DNA of 47,612 nucleotides from Actinomycetes bacterium (GTDB taxonomy: Bacteria; Actinomycetota; Actinomycetes; Actinomycetales; Actinomycetaceae). Positions 41,570-47,612 of the stretch are shown one piece after another. Each line of letters begins with the position of its first letter. Positions within the stretch are counted from its first letter, which is position 1. The position numbers and the translations under genes were made by a program. The notes beneath the pieces were generated by a model. The model ran no database searches and had not been told where the DNA came from. It saw nothing but the letters and a program-made list of their open reading frames with translations. The DNA lies in the NCBI GenBank assembly GCA_023389315.1, contig JAEWEQ010000070.1, positions 1-47,612 of the forward strand, given 5' to 3'.

Positions 41570-42451
41570 TCAGTGCAGCGACTCGACCTGCAGGGTCTGG
41601 GTCATGACGTGGGTTCGCCCCGGCTCAATCGTCACCGCCTGGTCGCGGCAGTTCGCTGCTTCCACACATACGAACTCGCGCCACCGCCCCGGCCCGATCC
41701 CCGACATAGTGGCACCCAACTGTTCACCGGGATTCCACACCACGGTATTGGCCGACCCGGTTTTCGATGCCTTAATGGCCCGCTGCCACTGTTCATCGCG
41801 CACCCACACATCCGCCGAAGAGGTGTAGATCCGATCCACCCGCTGCCCAAAAGACACCGGTGGCTGGTTGAGCGAGGGTGTGACGTGGCGCGCCGGCGTC
41901 ACCGTGGTGTCCACGTACGGGTCCCGTTCCAAGCCAGTGATGGTGACCTCCTGCGCGTCGCTGACCGCAATGTAGGTGTGCAGCGCAGCTTCGAAAGTAA
42001 AGGGCGCCGATCCCGTATTGGTGACCGCCAGTGACACTACTAAAGACTCACCAAACGTCGCGTCCAGTTGCGCCTGCCAACGGTCGGAACCGTCCTCGCC
42101 GGTGAAAGACGCGGCGCCAACGCTAGAATTTGGCGCGCCCGCGTCGGCGGACACGTCCTCGCTGTTGATGCGGTAACGGACCTGGCCGTCCTCGGCCCGC
42201 AAAACTTCCCACTGCGCGCCGCGCACCAGCCCGTGGTTGGGGCGCCGGTCGCCGGTGGGTCCCGAGCCAAACCACGGGAAGCAGATGGGGATGCCGCCGC
42301 GGTCGGGATATTCGGCGGTGGTCACGGGGTCGGACACCCACAGGATCGGGTGGTGAGAGCGAGGCTGCCAAGTGGCCACCATCGCTCCTAAGCTGAAAGC
42401 CGTGCCGACAGCGTTGTCGGACTCAAGAATCTGCATGCGCGCGCTACCCAT
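41570..42451 (-). CDS. Hexose-6-phosphate mutarotase-like (YeaD-type aldose epimerase)
   Basis: 293 residues from ATG 42451, chosen because TACCAT lies 6 nt upstream; an upstream GTG at 42514 gives 21 more residues without family character. RGGIPICFPWFG, NHGLVRGAQWEV (active-site histidine), HTYIAVSD (second histidine) and the late GRWREFVCVEAAN match D-hexose-6-phosphate epimerases. It interconverts alpha and beta anomers of glucose-6-phosphate in the cytosol. Stands alone. Confidence 0.9.
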   Translation of the reverse strand: MGSARMQILESDNAVGTAFSLGAMVATWQPRSHHPILWVSDPVTTAEYPDRGGIPICFPWFGSGPTGDRRPNHGLVRGAQWEVLRAEDGQVRYRINSEDVSADAGAPNSSVGAASFTGEDGSDRWQAQLDATFGESLVVSLAVTNTGSAPFTFEAALHTYIAVSDAQEVTITGLERDPYVDTTVTPARHVTPSLNQPPVSFGQRVDRIYTSSADVWVRDEQWQRAIKASKTGSANTVVWNPGEQLGATMSGIGPGRWREFVCVEAANCRDQAVTIEPGRTHVMTQTLQVESLH

Positions 42452-42463
42452 ACCCCCATGGTA
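42452..42463 (-). promoter_or_regulatory. Putative leaderless promoter (-10 TACCAT, 6 nt before ATG)
   Basis: Minus strand TACCAT (42463-42458), GGGGGT, ATG 42451. Identical hexamer and spacing to the hydrolase gene at 14506. Confidence 0.55.
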
Positions 42464-42577
42464 GTGGGCGAAATCCGCCCCCCGGCGAGAATCGCGCGCC
42501 AAAATCAGCGGCACGTCAACGGCGCACTTTCACCATGCGCGAGGACGGAAACGACGTCGATGACGTGCCTGCGGGTA

Positions 42578-42663
42578 CCAGCGGGGCGGGGCGGGGCGAG
42601 GTGGTAGCCCAGCGGGGCGGGGCGGGGCGAGGTGGTACCCCAGCGGGGCGGGGCGGCGTCGCC
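42578..42663. repeat. 31-bp G-rich tandem repeat, 2.7 copies, intergenic
   Basis: Copies start at 42578, 42609 and 42640. Each holds GGGGCGGGGC runs on the plus strand; the first two carry three consecutive GGGG blocks split by single C, able to form G-quadruplexes. The repeat fills the middle of a 361-nt gap between the divergent mutarotase and brnQ genes, next to a CGAGGACGG copy at 42540-42548. Confidence 0.85.
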
Positions 42664-42812
42664 AGGCAAGCCCACCAAGCAGAGGTTGCTTATAACGTGG
42701 ACGAGCACCCGCCCCAGCGCGTGACCCGAGTATCCTGGGTACCGCCCATTTCCGTGGCCGCTTGGCCGCGGCGCCCCACTTGCGATCAGGACCTCACACT
42801 TCCGAAAACCTC

Positions 42813-44165
42813 ATGACACGCGAAAAACTCCAAGCCATAATCATTGCCGGACTAGCCCTGTTCGCCATGTACTTCGGTGCTGGGAACCTCATATTCCCAG
42901 TCATGATCGGGGTGGAAGCAGGCCCCAACCTAACTCCCGCTCTCACCGGCTTCATCCTCACGGGAGTGGCCCTCCCCGTCCTCGGTATGGTAGCAGTGGC
43001 GACTTCCTCCCGCGGTATCGACGGCCTCTCCCAACGCCTCGGCAAGCTCCCTGGCCTGGCATTTACGGTGGTGATCTTCCTGTCCACCGGCATGCTCTAC
43101 GCCATCCCACGAGTCGCCACTGTCAGCTACGAAATGAGCGTAAAACCGCTACTGCTGGCCAACACCACCGCCAACAGCGCAACGAACACTGTGGCCGACG
43201 CTTCTGCTCTGCCGCTACTGGCCTACACCCTGGTGTTCTTCGCCGCCGCCTACGTCCTGGCCCTGAACCCCAAGGGGTTGATTGACCGTATCGGCAAGTG
43301 GCTGACCCCCGCGCTGCTGGCGCTGCTGGTCGCAATGATCGTGGCAGCCACGCTGCGCGGCGCACACCCGGCACCCACGCCAGCTCAAACCTACGCGCAC
43401 GCTCCCTTGCCTAGCGGCCTAATCCAGGGGTACTTCACTATGGACGCCATCGCCTCCCTGGTGTTCGGGCTCGTCATTATCGATGCGCTACGCCGCCGCG
43501 GGTTCGCAAACGGTCGCCCCGTATTCGCCGCCACCGTGGGGGCTGGCATGATTGCGGGAGCCGCCCTCGTAGCCATTTACGTTGGGTTGGCGTTCATCGG
43601 CGCGCACGTGCACGAAGCGGAGGTCACCAACGGCGCCGCAGCCCTCACCTTAGCTGCCAACGAACTATTCGGGCGCGCCGGGCAAAGCATGTTCGGACTG
43701 ATCGCACTGCTGGCTTGCCTAACCACCGCAGTGGGGCTACTGGGAGCGTCCTCATCGTACTTCCAAGGGCTCTTCCCCCAAGTGCGACGCCGGTACATGG
43801 TAGCGATCCACGTGGCCGTGTCCCTGGCGCTGGCGAACCTGGGGTTGGATGCCATTTTGGCGGTGGTGGCTCCCTTGAACCAACTTATCTATCCGGTGGC
43901 TATCAGCCTCATTGCCGTGACTTTGCTAGACATTCCCATTCCCCGGCGCCTGCACTATTCCTACCGCCTACCAGCGGCCGCAGCCGCCCTCGTCGGTGCC
44001 GGCGAAGCCCTATGGTCCACTCAGTTGCCGGCCTTCGCACCTTTGCGTTCCACCTTGGACCTGTTCCCACTCGGCAGCGTTCATCTGCCGTGGGTGGTGC
44101 CGGCGCTGCTGGGGCTAGCTGTCGGGCTGGCCTTGGATTTCAGCGCAGCCGCGCGGTCCAAGTGA
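42813..44165 (+). CDS. brnQ: Branched-chain amino acid carrier (LIVCS family, BrnQ)
   Basis: 450 residues from ATG 42813; a TTG 51 nt earlier adds 17 residues without family character. Twelve membrane helices. LFAMYFGAGNLIFPVMIGVEAG is the signature first helix of sodium- or proton-coupled BrnQ carriers, and GLSQRLGKLPG, CLTTAVGLLGASSSYFQGLFP follow in family order. It imports leucine, isoleucine and valine. A TATAAC hexamer at about 42692 may be its -10. The last 26 nt overlap the convergent methyltransferase gene. Confidence 0.93.
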   Translation: MTREKLQAIIIAGLALFAMYFGAGNLIFPVMIGVEAGPNLTPALTGFILTGVALPVLGMVAVATSSRGIDGLSQRLGKLPGLAFTVVIFLSTGMLYAIPRVATVSYEMSVKPLLLANTTANSATNTVADASALPLLAYTLVFFAAAYVLALNPKGLIDRIGKWLTPALLALLVAMIVAATLRGAHPAPTPAQTYAHAPLPSGLIQGYFTMDAIASLVFGLVIIDALRRRGFANGRPVFAATVGAGMIAGAALVAIYVGLAFIGAHVHEAEVTNGAAALTLAANELFGRAGQSMFGLIALLACLTTAVGLLGASSSYFQGLFPQVRRRYMVAIHVAVSLALANLGLDAILAVVAPLNQLIYPVAISLIAVTLLDIPIPRRLHYSYRLPAAAAALVGAGEALWSTQLPAFAPLRSTLDLFPLGSVHLPWVVPALLGLAVGLALDFSAAARSK

Positions 44166-44955
44166 GCGTCAAATACGGGATTTCTACCACGTCCTCGTCC
44201 CCGTATCCCAAATAGTCACGCAAGTACCAACGCAAGTTATCCTGCATCTTCACTCGGTTCGCCGCGTTGGAGCGCAAATACGAGGATCGAGTACGGGCCA
44301 ACGCCATCACCGCGTCGGGTCGCAGCCGCGTGGTGAAGTGGGAAACATGCAAGTCAGGGGCAGTGAACCGCTCCCCCAGCTGCGGGGGTTTTTCCGCCCG
44401 ATATACATCCCCCGAGCGCATGATGCGGGTGAGTCGGTGCACCCACGGCACCTCCACTTCCATTTGATTCGCCACGATCGCCACGCGCCCATCCGGCTCC
44501 AGGATCCGCGCGGCCTCCACCATTGCGCGCGGCTGGTCCAACCAGTGCCAACACTGCGCGTAAGCCACTAACCTGACGCTTTGTGCCGCGATCTGCGTGT
44601 GCTCGGCGCTGCCCGCCAGCAACTCCACCTCTCCACGAGCGAGCGGAGCAGCCAGGCTGGTTTCAAACTGCTGGCGCATCGCCGCCGCTGGCTCCACTGC
44701 CCGCACCCTAGCGCCGCGAGCCAGCAGTTGCGCGGTGAGGATCCCAGTTCCCGCGCCCACGTCCGCCACCCATTGGCCGGGTTCAAAATCATTTCCGAGG
44801 ACGGTCGCCACCGCTTCGTCGGGATAGGAAGGCCGGAACTGGGTGTACTCCCCGGCGCCGCGTTCGAAAGCGTTGGTGGGAGCGGCCGGATCCCACGGTT
44901 GGGACAGGCCGGGTCCCGGGGGCGCCGGAATCGGTTTGGGTTCAGGTGAAGTCAC
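44140..44955 (-). CDS. SAM-dependent methyltransferase, class I
   Basis: 271 residues from GTG 44955. An FERGAGEYTQFRPSYPDEAV block, then motif I VADVGAGTGILTAQLLARGARVRAVEPA binding S-adenosylmethionine, and SVRLVAYAQCWHWLDQPRAMVEAARIL (post-motif region). This set is shared by small-molecule methyltransferases of the Methyltransf_11 group; the substrate is not visible. The final 26 nt overlap the brnQ end on the other strand. TACACT lies 7 nt before the GTG with GAAGG between, so leaderless or very short leader. Confidence 0.87.
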   Translation of the reverse strand: MTSPEPKPIPAPPGPGLSQPWDPAAPTNAFERGAGEYTQFRPSYPDEAVATVLGNDFEPGQWVADVGAGTGILTAQLLARGARVRAVEPAAAMRQQFETSLAAPLARGEVELLAGSAEHTQIAAQSVRLVAYAQCWHWLDQPRAMVEAARILEPDGRVAIVANQMEVEVPWVHRLTRIMRSGDVYRAEKPPQLGERFTAPDLHVSHFTTRLRPDAVMALARTRSSYLRSNAANRVKMQDNLRWYLRDYLGYGDEDVVEIPYLTLTWTARLR

Positions 44956-44968
44956 CCTTCACAGTGTA
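44956..44968 (-). promoter_or_regulatory. Putative leaderless promoter (-10 TACACT, 7 nt before GTG)
   Basis: Minus strand TACACT (44968-44963), GTGAAGG, GTG 44955. Spacing is one longer than in the other cases. Confidence 0.45.
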
Positions 44969-45198
44969 GTTGGCACGCCCGGCACCACCGGCATGGCGGC
45001 TATCCCAGCCCCATAAGGCCCGAGCCGCGCCGGCTGCCTCACCCCGCGAGCGTTTTGTCTACCGCTCAGCCGGGCTGCTCGGCTGCCCCGTCGCGGACGC
45101 GACCCTATTTCCTCACCCAGCAGCCCCATCAGCGCCACACCGTTGCTGATTCGGTTTAGCAATGCCAACTGCACCGCCGTTATAACTACAATCAACAC

Positions 45199-45284
45199 CT
45201 TGCACAAACGTGCAGAAATCGTATATTTTCACCGCTAAAACGTGCACAACTCATCACCTCGCCGCTTACAACCGTGCAGAAACC
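45199..45284. repeat. Three direct repeats with core CGTGCA, exactly 32 bp apart
   Basis: CGTGCA at 45209, 45241 and 45273, each within a longer similarity MAAMCGTGCASAA. The 32-bp period is about three helical turns, so bound proteins would align. The first copy also forms an inverted repeat TGCAC-AAA-CGTGCA with the bases before it. The array occupies an AT-rich part of the 419-nt gap upstream of the GDPD-MFS pair and ends about 95 nt before the GDPD start. No firm -10/-35 pair was assigned. Confidence 0.75.
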
Positions 45285-45374
45285 GCGTGATATTAGGCAA
45301 TTTAACCGTTGTGTTCATATATTTAATGGGCTACGACATATAGCTACCAGACCCTAAACGAACGGCAGGGAAGT

Positions 45375-46106
45375 ATGTTTAACAAAGAAGTTATTGCACA
45401 CCGCGGACTCAATACTTTAGCCCCGGAAAATACCTTATCGGCCTTCCGACTGGCCGCCGAAAAAGGTATCAAGTGGTTCGAAACTGACGTGGACGTCCTC
45501 GGCGACGGCACCGTCATCGTCTGCCACGACACCACCTTGGACCGCACCACTAACAAGTCCGGTGGGTACTACGAGCTAACCAAAGCGGACCTGGCTGACA
45601 TTGATGCCGGCAGCTGGTTCTCCCCCGACTACGCGGGCGAGAAACTACCCACCTTGCACGACCTGGTGGACTTCATGAACGAAACCGGCATGAACGCCAA
45701 CATCGAAATCAAATCCAACGAAGCCGGCAAAGCCATGACGCTGACCCTGATCGACAACGTCATTGCCGAACTCGAACGCCTCGAATCCGGCCGGGAAGTA
45801 CTCATCTCTTCTTTTAATCACGTGCTGCTGTCGATCCTCAAACAGCGCGCCCCTAAGCTCCCCGTCGGCTGCCTGTACGAAACCTGCGCTTTGTACGACG
45901 ACTGGAAATCCGTCCTCGAACTGGTGGGAGCGGACTACATTCATCCCGAGGACGCAGGTCTGACTCGCGCGAAAGTGCAGGCTTTCCGCGACGCCGGGTT
46001 CGGTGTGAACGTGTGGACGGTGAACTCCGCCGCCCGCGCCAACGAGCTCTTTAACTGGGGGGCCACCGGCGTCTTTACCGACATCGCCCACGAACTGAAG
46101 CGTTAA
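45375..46106 (+). CDS. Glycerophosphodiester phosphodiesterase, cytoplasmic (UgpQ-like)
   Basis: 243 residues, the usual UgpQ length. IAHRGLNTLAPENTLSAF with H9-R10 and E18, E36-x-D38, and CHDTTLDRTTN with H51 give the full GDPD metal and catalytic set; IEIKSNE and VWTVNS complete the barrel. It hydrolyses glycerophosphodiesters to glycerol-3-phosphate and alcohol. No signal peptide. CAGGGAAGT before ATG 45375 acts as ribosome site. Followed after 53 nt by an MFS carrier; a short CCGCA-AAAC-TGCGG hairpin (46107-46120) lies between, perhaps tuning expression. The pair looks like an uptake-and-cleavage unit. Confidence 0.93.
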   Translation: MFNKEVIAHRGLNTLAPENTLSAFRLAAEKGIKWFETDVDVLGDGTVIVCHDTTLDRTTNKSGGYYELTKADLADIDAGSWFSPDYAGEKLPTLHDLVDFMNETGMNANIEIKSNEAGKAMTLTLIDNVIAELERLESGREVLISSFNHVLLSILKQRAPKLPVGCLYETCALYDDWKSVLELVGADYIHPEDAGLTRAKVQAFRDAGFGVNVWTVNSAARANELFNWGATGVFTDIAHELKR

Positions 46107-46159
46107 CCGCAAAACTGCGGCGAACTATCCAACAACACATCCCGAAAGGATCTAAGCAA

Positions 46160-47494
46160 TTGTCAACCGCAATCTCCACCGGCAAACCTAGCCGGCTCCC
46201 GTCATTCCTGAGGAAAGGTAACGTCGGAGCATTCTTGACCGTCGTCATGGCCGGTCAGCTCACCTACTCCGCCTTCGAAGCCTTCAAAGGCTCCCTGCTG
46301 ATTCCGCTTACCCAGGTACTGGGCATCGGCATTGACGACTTCGGTAAGCTCATGTCGATCCTGGGCTTGGCGATGTTCATGTATGTGCCGGCGGGCTGGG
46401 TGAACAACCGTTTCACCGTACGCAGCATTCTGCTGGCCTGGTCCGCGTGGCGCCTGGTCACCTTCCTGATCCTGTACTTAATCCCGGGCCTGTCTTTCAC
46501 CATGATGATGGTGATTGCCTTCACCTGGGCAGTGTGGGACGCCATCGGCTGGCCCGCCGTGGTCAACGGTGTTTCGTTCATTGCTCAAGACTCCGACTCG
46601 AAGGGCCGCGGCCTGGCGATGGGCCTGTTGGAAACTATCCGCCGTGCCGCCGAGTTCCTGATGAACATCATCATCGTGGGTCTGATCTGGATCTACCCGG
46701 CCCAGACCAAGCCAATCATGCTGGGCTTCGCCATTGGCTACTCCCTGCTGCTGATCCCGCTGATCCTGGCGCTGCTGAAGTTCGTTCCCAAGAACGCGAT
46801 CGCCAAGGAAGAAGGCAAGTCCGACAACATGGCCGCCCTCATCGGCCTGGGTAAAGTTCTGGCCCGCCCGCGCGTGTGGCTGGCCGGCATCGCTGCCATG
46901 TGCGTGTACTGGACCTACGTGAACCTAATCTACTCCTCCGCCCCGTACATCAAGCTGGTATTCAACGCCTCCGACGGCGCCGCGGCCGCATTCGGTATTT
47001 TCAACACCGGTTTCATCGGTATCATCGCAGGCCTGGTGTCTGGCCTGGTGGCTGACTACGTCTTTAAATCCTCCACCATGATGATGGCAGTTTCCCTAGG
47101 TGTGACGGCCGTAGGTGTGGGTCTGGTTTATCTGCTCCCCCACAGCGAAACCATGCTGTGGCCGGCAATGATCCTGCTGATGGTCATGGCAATCGGTATC
47201 TTCATGGGTAAGGCCGTCATCTTGGCGCCCATTGCTGAGCTGCACCTTCCCGAAGAAATCAACGGCTCCGCCATGGCTGTGGGATCCTTCCTGGCCTACG
47301 CTTCCATCCTGTGGGGCAACTACACCACCTCGGGTATTGTGGAGCGCTACAAGGAAACCGCCTACGTTGGTTACAGCTACGTCTTCTTGATTACCTTGAT
47401 CGTGGCCGCGGTGGGCACCGTTTGTGCCGTGGCGTTGGTGATCATTAACCGCCGCGTCGAAGCGAAGGAAGCAGCCGCCCAGCCAGCCGCGTAG
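46160..47494 (+). CDS. MFS transporter, probable glycerophosphodiester or sugar-phosphate carrier
   Basis: 444 residues from TTG 46160 (AAAGGA upstream). Twelve helices with MFS loop residues (AGWVNNRFTVRSILL). An AIGWPAVVNGVSF stretch in helix 4-5 recalls the GWP motif of organophosphate:phosphate antiporters such as GlpT and UhpT, but the overall similarity looks distant. Coupled to the GDPD, so the cargo is likely a glycerophosphodiester (inference). The C-terminus is an alanine-rich cytosolic tail. Confidence 0.85.
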   Translation: MSTAISTGKPSRLPSFLRKGNVGAFLTVVMAGQLTYSAFEAFKGSLLIPLTQVLGIGIDDFGKLMSILGLAMFMYVPAGWVNNRFTVRSILLAWSAWRLVTFLILYLIPGLSFTMMMVIAFTWAVWDAIGWPAVVNGVSFIAQDSDSKGRGLAMGLLETIRRAAEFLMNIIIVGLIWIYPAQTKPIMLGFAIGYSLLLIPLILALLKFVPKNAIAKEEGKSDNMAALIGLGKVLARPRVWLAGIAAMCVYWTYVNLIYSSAPYIKLVFNASDGAAAAFGIFNTGFIGIIAGLVSGLVADYVFKSSTMMMAVSLGVTAVGVGLVYLLPHSETMLWPAMILLMVMAIGIFMGKAVILAPIAELHLPEEINGSAMAVGSFLAYASILWGNYTTSGIVERYKETAYVGYSYVFLITLIVAAVGTVCAVALVIINRRVEAKEAAAQPAA

Positions 47495-47584
47495 ACGGCT
47501 GGCGAAAGCAACCGGGTGAGGAGGAGGGTACCCAGCGGCCCTAAGTGCCCCCAGCCCTCCAATGCGATTTCACCAACCCCTCCC

Positions 47585-47612
47585 GGGTGTGCAAGTTATA
47601 ACTTGCACACCC
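47585..47612. promoter_or_regulatory. Perfect 28-bp palindrome at the window end
   Basis: GGGTGTGCAAGTTA followed directly by its reverse complement; centre TATA. No loop, so an operator is more likely than a hairpin terminator. It reaches the last base, so it may extend further. Its half-site contains TTGCACA, also found at 45200 beside the CGTGCA repeats, hinting at one regulator for both. Confidence 0.7.

Noticed and set aside
44959..45207. 82-codon minus-strand ORF upstream of the second GDPD
   Set aside because: Low-complexity Arg/Gly translation, no start signals, and it runs into the CGTGCA repeat array.
1..47612. tRNA, rRNA and CRISPR arrays
   Set aside because: Each gap was read for cloverleaf-like or repeat-spacer structure; the repeats found are tandem without spacers or operator-like.

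Overview
The window is high-GC Gram-positive DNA from the Actinomycetota. Ferrochelatase and chlorite-dismutase-like HemQ are encoded together with an HemG/HemY-type oxidase (coproporphyrin-dependent heme route), there is an Ngc-like sugar ABC importer without its own ATPase, GTG/TTG starts are common, and several genes look leaderless. The gene set (sulfoglycan use, glycerophosphodiester use, small-genome style operons) suggests a host-associated member near the Actinomycetaceae; the genus is my inference only. No rRNA, tRNA or CRISPR array was seen.

Layout. 1-1793 is a scar: the tail of an IS3-family transposase, a PucR-type regulator that appears to have lost its 5' end, and fragments of a PfkB sugar kinase and an acyltransferase. 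1994-14506 is a housekeeping-like block: a DUF4143 ATPase, a copper P-type ATPase whose metal-binding HMA domain sits inside the ATP-binding domain, a DedA protein, a kinase-like/flippase-like membrane fusion, a DsbA-CcdA redox pair, a decayed CPBP-like protein and a membrane alpha/beta-hydrolase. 14585-23229 is a catabolic locus: cytoplasmic sulfatase, a secreted concanavalin-like protein, GH20 hexosaminidase, two sugar permeases and a binding lipoprotein, with a divergent ROK regulator. It reads as import and intracellular breakdown of a sulfated N-acetylhexosamine glycan.

23443-24222 is an orphan NYN-domain gene. 24380-33695 is a heme cluster: hemA and a ferrochelatase-HemQ fusion read left, hemE, hemG/Y, a hemC-hemD fusion and hemB read right. 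The fusion carries a His-rich linker and a strong internal start that could release HemQ alone. 33788-40546 is more AT-rich: a LacI regulator, a cytoplasmic glycerophosphodiester phosphodiesterase (GDPD) and a binding-protein-dependent importer in one operon under a clear LacI-type operator, then an MgtC-like gene. 40904-47612 holds an unrecognised ORF, a hexose-6-phosphate mutarotase-like gene, BrnQ, a methyltransferase, and a second GDPD next to an MFS carrier behind three evenly spaced direct repeats.

Two signals cut across genes. A 9-mer CGAGGRCGG occurs about 45 times by eye (about 2 expected from composition), including in many short intergenic gaps, but not in the AT-rich island. Several genes carry TANNNT exactly 6-7 nt before the start codon, the pattern of leaderless transcription.
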